Assembly: GCA_026770025.1 (NCBI GenBank)
Contig: JAMXDE010000012.1
Span: forward strand, 744,001 to 808,000
Direction of reading: 5' to 3'
DNA: 64,000 bases
Origin: Craspedostauros australis
Taxonomy: Eukaryota > Bacillariophyta > Bacillariophyceae > Mastogloiales > Achnanthaceae
In this document: in pieces, positions 1 to 10,640 of the stretch
Numbering within the stretch: the stretch's first letter is position 1
Layout: every line of letters begins with the position of its first letter
Made by a program: the position numbers and the translations under genes
Notes under the pieces: generated by a model
Databases searched by the model: none
What the model was told of the DNA's origin: nothing
What the model saw: the letters and a program-made list of their open reading frames with translations, nothing else

Positions 1-226
1 CAGTCATCTGCGTTGACAAGCTGATCCGCAGTGACTACAGTATTGGCAGAGTGTCATGCTTCTGCAAGGAACGTGATGTTGCTGAGGATGGCATTCATCA
101 ATTCACTCGTTCACCATGTAGACGATCAGTGAGCCAGTCCTCCTGTACGCCGGGATGATGAGTATGCGCATGCACCTATATGCATCTATATGTGCTGCGT
201 AAAAGACTTTCCTCCGCATTCACAGC

Positions 227-1041
227 TCATGCCAAAAAGTTCTTTCCGAATTCACCGACTTTGTTCTGCGCAGCGCACTTCACCAAGGCGTCGCGGACGC
301 TGATGCATTTGCGTCCGTAGTCGTATTCATTGTTCTTGTTGCATTTCTGCACGTCCTCGAGCAGATCGGCGCAGCTTTCCAGGATCTGGAAGTGAGATGT
401 GATGGCACATGATCGGAACTGCGGGGATATGATTCAGTTGTTTGTAATTCGAATGTGATACGGAAATGGCAGGTAGATAAAGGAATGAATTGAATTGGAG
501 AGAGATGAGGGCGCCATACATCGGTAACTCAAGTGATAGACACAGCAACACAATAGAGCAACGCAACAGAGCCAATGCCTTGAAGCCACGCACAGCCGTA
601 TCCTTCAATAGCAGACTGGGATGAATGTTCGTCGTCAGGAAGAAATTGCTCTTGACAAACGACACCTTTCAACACAGGGTATCACTCACGGGTCGTCCGA
701 CAATGTCAGCAATCTTGATGTCTCGTTGCTCCATCTTTTCCTTCTCGTATACGGCTCTGCTCTCCACACATGCCACCTCGAACACCTTTTGTTGGGAAAA
801 CCGCAGATCGCGGCAGAAGTTATTCGATTGTCCATTTGTTGATTCATTCATTTGGTAAGTGTGTGGATGCAAAAGGTAGATTGCGTGAGAAAGAGTAGAG
901 TAAGCCAATCAATCAGTCAATCAGTCAATCGATTGGCATATGCACATCAGTCAACAGTTACCGACAGCCCAACAACCCACTCACCGGCGCCATTGCCTCG
1001 AGTTCGGCCTTCTTGGCTGGGTAAATTGGATTTGGGCTCAT
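227..1041 (-). CDS. Twin CX9C (CHCH-domain) protein
   Basis: Three exons read on the minus strand: 985..1041, 690..785 and 227..385, with GTGAGT donors and AG acceptors, all joined in phase 0. The product is 103 residues. The last exon carries two CX9C motifs: Cys, nine residues, Cys (CADLLEDVQKC), an 11-residue spacer, then a second pair (CISVRDALVKC). This is the coiled-coil-helix-coiled-coil-helix pattern of small proteins that are oxidised in the mitochondrial intermembrane space and often assist respiratory-chain assembly. The subfamily is not assigned. The ATG at 1041 begins MSPNPIYPAKK. The exon 2 acceptor is the least certain junction because several AGs lie nearby; the chosen one keeps frame. 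The second intron is 304 bp. Confidence 0.72.
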
Positions 1042-1728
1042 CGTACTTCTTTGGTGTTTTTATCTATTCTACCACTGTTGGTACTGGCACTGGAGTCTTT
1101 CTCGTTGTTCTTCGTTCGAGGAGATGCGATGAGCGCTGCCTGATCTTGTTTGGATGATGTTCAGAGGACTGCTGAACGCGACGACGGAGGGGATGGCGGC
1201 AACGTCCATCAAGGTGCCTCTCTCGCGGCGTCGATCCTTGGTGCCGCCATCGTGGGTTGCCGACTGTGTTTTTTCTCGCCATGGTGTGCGCCCACCACGA
1301 AGTCGTCCACATCGTGTTGTTCGTTTGTGCCACAGTCAAGTTAGTCGAATAGTGAATAAGGGGCATCCTGTTCCTCTCATGCCCCTTTTCTGATGCCCCC
1401 GAATGCAAAGCGACCCCACAAAGTGAGAGATCTTTCGCGTTCCAACTTCACCACCAAAACGCGAACATCACTCTTCCTTCCGTGTTGGTTGCAGTCAGTC
1501 AACACACGAACATACACCATGTCCATCCTACCACCTTTCCCACCAACACGGGAAATCCACTCTGCCGCATTGGTACACAGGTCATACTTGCGCAATCGAC
1601 AGCACCATTACTCTGCTCAAATGAGACTGAGAGTTATCTCAGGCGTCGATCATAGTCGTAGCAAGAAGACACGAGAGAAGAGAAGTGAACAAAGATAGCA
1701 AGGACTGACTTGATTGATAGTCGTAGAG
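1042..1728. other. Divergent intergenic region
   Basis: This lies between two genes transcribed away from each other and should contain both promoters. Open frames here are short, differ between strands and resemble no family known to me. No RNA gene was recognised. Confidence 0.5.
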
Positions 1729-2601
1729 ATGGAGTACTTCACGGAACTCGCCGAGCGAGTGAAGGTGGTTCACGAGAACGATGTGTTCCTGCCATCCGAG
1801 TATCTGTACGAGAAGATCTTCTGCGGGATGCTGATAGTTGCTGCCGGTTGCACTGTGGTGTACCTTGCATCATTCTACATCCTTGACAACGTGCTCAAGG
1901 TTGAGACAAAGTCAGCGCAGCACCGCTCCAAGCTCTGCTACCAGATCACCAACTTGGTCTTCAACACCGTGATTGCGCTCTCGGGGTTGTACCTCGAGTA
2001 TATCCTGGTGCCCAGCCTCGATCAGTATGACAGCACCAACGACATCGACATCATCACGGGATACCAGGAGGTCTACCTCGTCTCCACGCTCCAGCTGGGA
2101 TACCAGCTGTGGGCCATCCCCGTCGGCATATTATACGCCGGCGAGAACGCCACCATGATCATCCATCATTTCGCCGTCGTCATTTCGGCCACCACGTCGG
2201 GATGCCTCACGAACGGCTTCCGTATGTACTCCCCCTTCTTCTACGGCATCATGGAGATCAGCTCCCTCCCGCTCTCCATCATGAACACCATCAAAGAGAA
2301 TCCCGACACGCTGCAGCGCCAGTACCCGACCGCCAACCTCGTCTCCAGAGTCACCTTCGGCGCCAGCTTTCTCTTCATCCGCACCTACCTCTGCGCCTAC
2401 CGTTGGCCGCGATTCTTGCTGCTCAACTTCATGACAGTCTACACCAAGCCGGCGTGGGATCTGCACAAGATCTTCATGGTGGTGCAGTTCTCGTTGGCGG
2501 TCTTTCTCAACAACGTCCAGTTCTACTGGGCATTCCTGATTCTCAAGGGATTCGCGAAATTGTTGCTGCCGTCCAAGAAGACGAAGACGAAGAAGACTTG
2601 A
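1729..2601 (+). CDS. TLC-domain multi-pass membrane protein
   Basis: A single-exon gene of 290 residues. The first true ATG is at 1729 (MEYFTELAERV); the open frame begins slightly earlier with a TTG. Hydrophobic segments occur near residues 30-55, 70-95, 118-135, 145-165, 178-195, 215-235 and 255-280. The middle carries the TLC signature: GYQLWAIP, then IIHHF, then FYGIMEISSLPLS. This is the arrangement of TRAM/LAG1/CLN8 proteins of the TMEM56 type, ER or Golgi proteins with lipid-related roles; ceramide synthase activity is not implied because the Lag1 motif is not evident. The C-terminus is lysine-rich and ends K-T-K-K-T, matching the KxKxx ER retrieval pattern, so ER residence is a reasonable inference. 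Confidence 0.8.
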   Translation: MEYFTELAERVKVVHENDVFLPSEYLYEKIFCGMLIVAAGCTVVYLASFYILDNVLKVETKSAQHRSKLCYQITNLVFNTVIALSGLYLEYILVPSLDQYDSTNDIDIITGYQEVYLVSTLQLGYQLWAIPVGILYAGENATMIIHHFAVVISATTSGCLTNGFRMYSPFFYGIMEISSLPLSIMNTIKENPDTLQRQYPTANLVSRVTFGASFLFIRTYLCAYRWPRFLLLNFMTVYTKPAWDLHKIFMVVQFSLAVFLNNVQFYWAFLILKGFAKLLLPSKKTKTKKT

Positions 2602-3231
2602 TGGAGTTTGTGTTTCCGCGGGCCAAGGATGCGGACGATGGGGTGGAGTCTTGTGTGCGAATTTATGGCACGACATGGCACGACATAGCGTGCACAGATG
2701 CGATAGATCAAACTGGACCTTGCGAATCAGCGGAATGGTTCTCACTTCATGGGTTGGCATGGTTTGGTACATTGCGGTGGTTGGAATCCTTATTGCGGTT
2801 CGAAAATGAATCTCCACCATCCTGTGGCAGTTATCATTGAAAAATCGAACAATGAAGATGAGAGTGTCATGACTTGCCATTCACTGATGCAACCTCGGAA
2901 TCAACATGGGCAATCGACCTCGGCGTTCAAGTCGTTGCTTCCATCACATACGAGCCATCATCACACCGAACAAAATGCCATGCGCCAAGCACTGTTGGCT
3001 TCTGTATTTCTTCTATTAGGATGTGGCATTACTTGTATTCGTAGAAGCACAGCAACGCATGGGCGACTCGCCTGTGTGGGAGTTCGGATAGTGTTCACTG
3101 AAGCGTAGAGCAGTATTTTAGAGTACACCATACACGTGTCACATTGCAGAGTTTTATCAGTCCATATATGAGAGCAAGTTGCTGTCTCTGGGGCAGCAGT
3201 TCTTCAGCGACCGTCACGAGTACAGCAGTCA
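2602..3231. other. Convergent intergenic region
   Basis: 3' flanks of two converging genes. Only weak, unconserved open frames are present. Nothing recognised. Confidence 0.5.
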
Positions 3232-4831
3232 TCATTCGTCATCGTGGTCCACCAAGGCATTCACAGCGTTGCCGATGGTGTAGGCGACAGTTGCGCACGC
3301 TCCACCAAGGATGAGAGTCTCGAGCCCGCCACCCCACCAGCTCGAGTTTCTGCAGGAGATGATCACAAGCATGAAAATACAATAGAGTGAGGTCCGAAGA
3401 TGGATGGGAACGAAAGTAAGGATTCAGGGTGAGGAGCTGCGTATGTCTGGCACACGCAATACAACCATATGTGCACATCGGCATGGAGACATGGAACACC
3501 CATGGTGTTCAGGAGTATAGTGGAAACAAGCGCAAGACTTACGAGAATTTGCTCTTCAAGCTGCCGAGCAGGAAGAGGACGATAGCCGTGACAAAGCACG
3601 CGGCATTGAAAAGCGAGTCAGCGCCGGACAGTGGCATTGTTGCTGGGATGATAACGTATCCTAACAGCGGCATTGCGCCGAATGTGGCGAAGGCGATGAA
3701 CATGATGATTCCTGTCGGTTGAAGCAAAATGGATGCATGGGTGGATGAATTGGCAGGTAGGCGAATGGAGCGAAGACATCGCAGAGGAGTGCAGACACAT
3801 GTGAGATGACGTGTCCACACAAAAAAGTGCTCGATTATTCACATCGCTGTCGAGTATTATATCTCCATACACAGACGTATACATGCACGCGCACATAGCT
3901 ACACAAGCATACAAGCGTACGAGCATACAAGCAAACCATATATATGAAGCTGACGCCACTCACCTTCCTTGATACTCTCGGCGACATGATCCTCATCAGG
4001 CACCTGCAAGTCCAATTCCTGCTGCATCATGACGTCGACGAAGAATTCCTTGTACTTGGCCATGGTGGTGATGACTAACCGGGCATCCTCCTCGTTCATC
4101 CCCCTGGATTTGTAGATGTCGATCATCTCCCGAATCTCGCCCTCGGGGTAGTTGTTCATCTCCCATTCCTCGCGCTTGCGTTCGCTGAGGATCCATTCGT
4201 TGTTGGCTTTGGAGGAGAGGAATTCGCCAACTCCCATGCTGAGGGCGTCCGCGAAGATGTTGCTGAATCCCAGGATGAGCACGACGTTTGGCGACAATCC
4301 GCCACCCGCAGCACCGGCCACGATGGCAAAGGAAGTGAGGATGCCATCCAACCCGCCGAAGATGACAGGTTTGAGCAGTCCTCCCTCCGATTGGTGCCAA
4401 TCCTCCGATTCCTGCGTTTGTTCGTGCCTTGTGTCATGGTATTGGCTGTTGACATCAGACGCGGTTGCAGGCGATGGATGTGCGGTCGCGTGATGTTACG
4501 TATAATACGTGCGAATGCAATCATCAGAATAGTGGTGGGCGGCAGGCGGCAGAAGCGGTGTGAGCACGGCAAATAGAATCAAGGCAGCTTTATGAAGGCA
4601 TCAACGTGAAGGCGTATGGGCATCACAATGTCCACAGAGCGAGAGGGAAGAGGAACGCAGCGTAGTCACAGCTTGTGACTGCCGTGTACCACGCATGCGA
4701 GTATTCTGCCCAACGGCAATCGTATGCAATCATGAAGTTGCGGACGCTTACCGCGATGCCGCCGTGTCTTCGCCTTCGTAGGCCTTGCGTGCTGCCTCTG
4801 CATTCAGCAGGGATGTGTCTTCAGAAGCCAT
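3232..4831 (-). CDS. VIT1/CCC1 family vacuolar iron/manganese transporter
   Basis: Four exons on the minus strand: 4752..4831, 3964..4445, 3543..3711 and 3232..3349. All junctions have GT-AG ends and matching phase, giving 282 residues. The family fold is clear: PVIFGGLDGILTSFAIVAGA forms TM1 (about 53-75), followed by a second helix with FADALSMGVGEF (about 91-102). An acidic cytosolic metal-binding loop runs about 103-185 and includes the MMxxE motif (M166, M167, E170), which binds metal in plant VIT1. Three C-terminal helices follow. The protein should move Fe2+ or Mn2+ from cytosol into a vacuole or similar store by proton exchange. The short acidic N-terminus starts MASEDTSLLN. Introns are 306, 252 and 193 bp. 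Confidence 0.9.
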
Positions 4832-5715
4832 TGTGCGTGCGTATTGGCCTGTTGGTGCGGCTGATGTGTTTGTGAGGGTCACTTGCAATGCCAGTGTTAG
4901 TGGTAGTGCGACTGACAGTCGTCAAGCTTGGGTGCTTCGCTTTGTGAGGCGATTGTCCAGATGGATTGCCTTCGTACAATACGATAGCCGATGGGGTGTG
5001 GGCACTGATTTGATGCTGGTCTCTTGCCAATGTCAATGCTATCGACTTTCGTGTGGAATGAATGCTGATGAAGCAGAGTGTGACGATGGTATGGTTTGGT
5101 GTCATTCGTACAGGTACATTCCACGCACCGTGCTGGTACTGGAACTCGCGGAAGAGGATGTGGAGATTCAAGAAGGGGAGATGTGGTTGGTCAGGCTTCG
5201 GCTTGTCGGCATTGACGCGTGTCCGCAGAGAACATCCGGTGGATGGAAAGAAAGAGATTCCTCGTTTCTCAAAGCATTGGAATCTCTTTTTGTGTCTCCT
5301 TTTCGAGACAAAACAGGACCCAAGACTCATCATGCTTGACTCGTACTGATAACCTAAGTAAAATGGTCTTCTTCTATCATATTGGACTAGTGTGACTAAA
5401 ACACAACAAACGCAAAGGACATACTTCAGCATTTTTGTATCATTATTGTCATATTGGATACAATGCCCAAAATACGATGCAAATGAATTGAAGGCAACCC
5501 AACGCAACCAGGCTCAACTGAAACGAAACCGACACACCGACACAAATCATCTTGCCACCAACACACTCAAGAGACAGAAGGAGAAGGGACCTGCCCGAAG
5601 GAAAGCGGAGCAGAACTGATCAAGGGCAAGTGCTGCTGCGACCATACATTTACGTTGAGAGTAGAATAGGATAGGATAGATCAAGGTTCTATATTCTCCG
5701 GAGAATAAGCAAAAG
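4832..5715. other. Divergent intergenic region
   Basis: Upstream of both the iron transporter gene (-) and the TAF9 gene (+). Contains the presumed promoters; no conserved open frame or RNA gene recognised. A long open frame at 4821..5507 on the minus strand has no family resemblance. Confidence 0.5.
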
Positions 5716-6759
5716 ATGGCTGCAGCTTCGTCCAACGCCGGCGGCTCATCATCGGGAGGCACGAGCAAGTCGACGAAGAAGACAGCGTCGAAGGCCAGCG
5801 GCGCCGGAACGAAGACGAAGAAGACGACTGTGCGCAAGAAGGCCACGACGAAGAAGACGGCGGCAAAGTCCAGCAAAACATCGGCGACCACCATCAATCA
5901 CGCGACATGGAACTCGGCGCGCACGTCGCAGATGGAGCTGGCGCACCAGCGCAAGGTGGAGGCCGCCAGGATGTCGGACCCGCTGTGGTACCGCGCGGAG
6001 GACGTCGTGGCAACCAACGGCGTGGCCACGCCCATGGCCAACAACTTCACCGTCCTGCCGGAGCAGATCAGCATCGTGGAGAACGCCCTTTCGTACAATG
6101 GTCTCTCGCGATCGGACATCACACCGCAGGCCTTCGCGTGCTTGCTGGAGCAGGCCAGGCGGTACGCGATCGAAGTGCTGGCCGATGCGCAGGACTTCGC
6201 ACACATTTCCAGCCGTTCGGAGATCTCCAAGGCGGATCTGCAGCTATCCACGGAGATGCGCCCTGACAATCAGGTCGCGATATCGTTGCAACTGCCCAAG
6301 CTCGGCCTCATGGCGCAGCACATCAACCGCGTTCCTCTGCCTCCGATTCCAACCCAGTGCTACAACGGCGTGCTCCTGCCGCCCAAGCAGCACCAGCTGA
6401 CGGCGAGGACGTTCGATGTGGTCAGCGGCGTGCAGGTCGAGCAGAAGGTCGTGCAACCGAAGATGGCGCCGCCGCGACCGACGGGGAGGAAGTCGCAACC
6501 CAGCTACGGTGCCACGAGAGGAAGGCAGATAGGGATCAACTTCAAGAAGGGATCGTCGTCATCATCCAAATCAAAGTCCAAATCCAAATCCTCGTCGGCT
6601 ACGTCGGGCAGTTCGCAAACGGCAAAGTCGAAATCATCGAGCAAGGATTCGACGTCGTCGTCGACGCATACCAAGTCTGCGGGTGGTGCTTCCGGAGACT
6701 CCAAGAGCTCCAAAGCAACCCCGATGGAAGGCGTCACGAGCACGAGCAGCAAGAAATGA
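5716..6759 (+). CDS. TAF9: TFIID/SAGA subunit TAF9
   Basis: A single-exon gene of 347 residues. The conserved core is a histone-fold domain at about residues 115-182 (ITPQAFACLLEQARRYAIEV, then ADAQDFAHISS and SKADLQLSTEMRPD), matching TFIID31/TAF9. It is followed by the conserved TAF9 extension at about 197-235 (LMAQHINRVPLPPI, then LLPPKQHQLTARTFDV). TAF9 pairs with TAF6 in TFIID and SAGA during RNA polymerase II pre-initiation complex assembly. The first 60 residues are a lysine/serine/threonine-rich tail, and residues 280-330 are a serine/lysine repeat tract, both longer than in animal TAF9 and probably disordered. The ATG chosen is the first in the frame. Confidence 0.88.
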   Translation: MAAASSNAGGSSSGGTSKSTKKTASKASGAGTKTKKTTVRKKATTKKTAAKSSKTSATTINHATWNSARTSQMELAHQRKVEAARMSDPLWYRAEDVVATNGVATPMANNFTVLPEQISIVENALSYNGLSRSDITPQAFACLLEQARRYAIEVLADAQDFAHISSRSEISKADLQLSTEMRPDNQVAISLQLPKLGLMAQHINRVPLPPIPTQCYNGVLLPPKQHQLTARTFDVVSGVQVEQKVVQPKMAPPRPTGRKSQPSYGATRGRQIGINFKKGSSSSSKSKSKSKSSSATSGSSQTAKSKSSSKDSTSSSTHTKSAGGASGDSKSSKATPMEGVTSTSSKK

Positions 6760-7529
6760 ACGCACGGAGTTTCGTCGCAGATTGCTCTGCTCAACCATTG
6801 TGGCTCGTTGTATGTCAACGAACAGCGTCGCAGAACATGAACAGCCAAGACGGGTGATGAGTGTTTGCCACGGGTTTTTGGTATCCTTGTCACGAGATGG
6901 CTGCGGCTGTTTGAGACATCCTCGGACCGCACATATTAGAAGGCACGCATATTTTAGCAAAGTGGGGTGGACTGTGGAGTATTGCTCTGATAAAGCACCA
7001 CGCACACTCGCACCTGCGCTACCAGCATTCACAATTCATCTGTTCTACCGGCGCTCATGTGTATTCGTGCACGCGTCTCGTCATGAACTGACTGCCAATA
7101 TGCACCCGTCCTCGTGGATACCAATCATATTTGCGAACTCTACGAGTAGAGAGGTCTGCGTCTTCCATAACATGTGCGTCGTACTCAAAGTGGCTCCTCT
7201 ATACAGTTTAAGCCTATTGGCACACGAGCCGCTGCCATGTTCTCCACCGGGCACTCCGTATGGGAGTGCAGTATCGCAGAATACTATGGTAGTGGCATGG
7301 TTTGGTCTTCCCTTGATTGAGATAGTTGTCGTTGAAGGTGCCGTGCGCTGATGCAATCGTGTTCCGCTGTGTGACCACACTTGCTGCGTGCGGACGCGAT
7401 GGAATTTGCTCCGGCAGCACCCTTCTCGCTCGCATGTTTGCGATTCACCCTCTAGCACTCGTGGTCGCTCCACGAGCATATGCTACGGATACCGCAGAGT
7501 GTATTGTGAAGTATTTCGTGAGCATTCGT
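6760..7529. other. Convergent intergenic region
   Basis: 3' flanks of TAF9 (+) and the FUN14 gene (-). No supported gene. The several short frames on both strands show no family resemblance. Confidence 0.5.
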
Positions 7530-8838
7530 TTAACCCTGCTTGACACCGTACAGGAATCCCACGCTGAACCCACCGGCATTTGGGAGTCCGTTGACGAGGA
7601 GAGACTTGAGTTTCTTCCAGTACACCTTTACATCTTCAGCATCAACCTTGCCGTCACCAGTCTGTTTGTGTCATTTGCATGTTGTCGCCATTGTTGTCGT
7701 CGAAGCCATTGTTGGCATTATTGGTGATACAATGGTTGATGATCGATCGCAATAGCATGTGGCATTGCCAATGACATCAATGTATTTTTCGGCGTCATCG
7801 GCACGGTCGGAATGCGGTGGAGCATCGTATCATGATTCCCGAACATCACCCGCAGACACCATGGTCATGGTTTGGGATTTTTGGATTTTGTTGTGATTGA
7901 TCGAAACGTGCGCATCCGTTCCAGCGTCAGAGCATTGACGTCAATGCCGCCGGCACCAATACAAACATGGTGCGGTTTTAGTATGACGCATGGAAATGGG
8001 AATGCAGCGCGAACAGCATGTTGAGTGAGGGAATGTGACGGGTTTGGAATGGAGTTTATGAGTATTCACATCATGGACGATGAAAATGAAGGTGAAATGC
8101 GTGTGAGATAATGATAATGATGGTCGCAGGAAAGATGGCGATAGCGGTGACGATGGTAGTAGCAATGACGATACCAAAATTGACCGTATTGCAGCAGCCC
8201 TCGAAATAGCTGTTTGAAGAAGATTCTGACCACTTCACAAGCTGGCTGCTGCTCTTCTGTTGCGTGTGGCGCAGTAAATTGCTGTGCGCGGTGAGATGCC
8301 AGAAAATGATCCGCCAACGAGTTCCGCGCATCGCAAAGTCCTCTGAAACGAAGAACATCAACACACATGAGAACACACACGCAGAGAAACGGAGACAAAC
8401 CGAATTCTGCGTCCGGTCTTTTGTGCCTTTCCTTCGATGACCAGCGCATCATGTTCATGCTCATGTCCACTCCCATGGTCATGTACTGATGATGCCCATA
8501 GCACTTGTGGGAGCACCTGTACCGTATTTGTATTTGTATTCGTATTGCATTTGCGTTGGCGTGGCAATGCATGACAGTTGTTAACTCACAGCATCCAGTG
8601 GCTTGACGGCATCCGAGACGATCTTGTTCCAATTAACATCGATGTATCCCAGGTAGGCGGCCGACTGCAATCCGAAGAATCCGAGACCAATGGTGACCGC
8701 GACGGCCTTGCCGACCTTCTTCATGGCGTAGCCGCTGCAGAATCCCATCACACCACCGAAGGAGACCTTGGCGATGAGTGGCTTGACCTTGTCGATGGCG
8801 GCTTCGACAGCATCCTTGGCATCCTTGTTTTCGACCAT
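7530..8838 (-). CDS. FUN14-domain protein (FUNDC1-like)
   Basis: Two exons on the minus strand, 8590..8838 and 7530..7661, joined in phase 0 by a 928-bp intron (GTGAGT donor, ACAAACAG acceptor). The product is 126 residues. Exon 1 holds the FUN14 core (SFGGVMGFCSGYAMKKVGKA and GLGFFGLQSAAYLGYIDVNW). Exon 2 gives the polar segment DGKVDAEDVKVYWKKLKS and the closing helix GGFSVGFLYGVKQG, which is the expected family ending. FUN14 proteins are small outer mitochondrial membrane (or other organelle) proteins; animal FUNDC1 is a mitophagy receptor. No LC3-interacting YxxL motif is visible in the short N-terminus, so a receptor role is not implied. The intron is unusually long for this region, but no intermediate exon is needed. 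Confidence 0.85.
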
Positions 8839-10088
8839 CTTGCTTGATTTGGAGATGTTGAGCTGTGTTGTGTACGGTTGTTGTGGTTGTTGTGGTTATT
8901 GTGAACGCAAGCGCGAGTGCAAGTGCAAGTGCGGGTTTGTGTTTCTGTTTCTGCAATTGTCTCACGTCGCCTGCCGCAGCCACCGCATTTTGATGACGAC
9001 AACAAGAACAACAGCAACGCAGGGAGATGACGAGAGACTTCTTTCGCACGCGGTTCGCACACACAGTTCTCCCGCTTCCTCCCGGACGCTCCCTCTCTGC
9101 TTCCGTGGATGACTGGCTGGCCACAGCGCGTTACAATTGTGATGTGTGTACTTATCGCACGAGCGAAACAACAACCACAACAGAATCCATTCGGTTGCGA
9201 ACATTCTGGAAGAAGTGGGAAATCTTCGTCAAGAGGGAGAAATGCGGTTCTCATCCTGGAATCGATCGATCGGAGATGACGTCGCCGACTTGATCCATCA
9301 CACGAACGGGTGCACTGGTAGACGGGACGTTTCAGAGCGAAGTGGTCGATTTGGTCGGTACTCGACTGTGTTCGAAATTACTAACTTCATAACCCATTGC
9401 TAGTCCGATCCACTCGACCGCTTTGGGCCTGAACCGCAGATGGAAAATGGCAACAACAGCTAACGCCGCGAGAGCATCAACAAGCGAGCACCAAGTAACG
9501 AGCACCAACAAGCGAGCGCCAAGCAGCAAGCATCCAGCAAGGGAACGAACGCTTCGAGACATCGACAAAGACAAGACTACAGCAACAGCAGCGGCTAAAT
9601 TGAACAATGGTGCGGGACGATTCAGACATGATGGATGTGTTGCTTGCGAACATGGGGAGTGCTGCGGCGTGATTGCGGTGCGACGGTCCTGGGTTGCGTC
9701 ATCTCCGGCGCTCGAACGGTGAAGAATGCGATGATCTTCATGTCGGCGATGGAACTGGCGGCAAGACGCGTGCTCTACGCAGCGATCATCCACACAGCAG
9801 AATCGTCAGCATGATCAACGGCATCACTCGCAATGTGTGAAGCTGCGGAAGTCTGGGAGGATGGCTAGTAGGCGCACGATCCGTGCTTGAGGAGAGGCGG
9901 TCGCACTTGAGCTCGTTGTGGTCGCTGAACGTGACAACTGCAACAGTCGAGCAATCAATCAATGCCCCGACCTGAACATGATGGCTGACACCCATTGTCT
10001 CTCGACTTCTCCCATCCCTTTCTTGTACTCCTCAATGATCCACTCGGAAACGCATTGACAACACATACACAACTCATGATGACAACAG
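8839..10088. other. Intergenic region holding the first exon of eS17
   Basis: Upstream of the FUN14 gene (-) and of the main eS17 exon (+). It must contain the eS17 start codon exon because the main exon lacks an initiator. One candidate is the ATG at 9607, followed directly by GT, which would give [10 protein letters not shown] after splicing, but its donor (GTGCGG) is poor. Otherwise no gene recognised. Confidence 0.45.
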
Positions 10089-10451
10089 GGAGTCCGAACA
10101 AAGACAGTGAAGAAGAGTGCTCGCACAATCGTCGAGAAGTACTACACTCGACTGACTCTTGATTTCCACACCAATAAGCGTATCATCGACGATGTCGCCA
10201 TCCTTCCCTCAAAGCGCATGCGCAACAAGATCGCAGGTTACACAACTCACTTGATGCGCCGAATTGCCAAGGGACCAGTCCGCGGTATCTCCCTCAAGCT
10301 TCAGGAAGAGGAGCGCGAGCGCAGATTGGACTTCGTCCCAGAGGTCTCCGCCCTTGAGCAGGAAACCATCCAAATCGACCCAGACACACGAGATATGCTT
10401 GAGACTTTGGGATTCGGCAGCCTTAATGGTGTTGCCGTTAACCAAGCGTAA
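10089..10451 (+). CDS. RPS17: 40S ribosomal protein eS17 (main exon)
   Basis: The exon encodes about 120 residues that align along nearly the full length of eS17: [84 protein letters not shown]. The protein belongs to the small ribosomal subunit head. The frame lacks an initiator: the family starts [11 protein letters not shown], and here the coding sequence follows an acceptor (ACAACAG at 10082-10088). A second possible acceptor (GGGAG, ending 10092) would allow the canonical M-G-R-V-R start if the first exon ends in G. The first coding exon is therefore very short and lies upstream. The C-terminus is shorter than the animal form. Confidence 0.93.
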   Translation, partial: GVRTKTVKKSARTIVEKYYTRLTLDFHTNKRIIDDVAILPSKRMRNKIAGYTTHLMRRIAKGPVRGISLKLQEEERERRLDFVPEVSALEQETIQIDPDTRDMLETLGFGSLNGVAVNQA

Positions 10452-10640
10452 ACCAGTGTGTTAGAGAAAGAAAGTAAACGAAACCAGAAATCTGAATGTA
10501 GCTGGCATGCCTTGCCATTGATGATATCATACACGCATTGCGCGGTGGCTACGAATGAGTCGGTGACAAGCAGCTCGTTGGCAAGAAATAGGCGCCACGA
10601 CGCAGACTCTATGGATGGTGTATTAGGACGCGTATCCAAT

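Noticed and set aside
2109..2880. Long frames on both strands overlapping the TLC gene
   Set aside because: They are out-of-frame readings of a GC-rich coding region; the TLC frame has clear membrane helices and family motifs.
8066..8632. A 188-codon minus-strand frame inside the FUN14 intron
   Set aside because: It overlaps the exon 1 boundary out of frame and is rich in His and Tyr from simple CAT-type repeats; FUN14 exons join perfectly without it.
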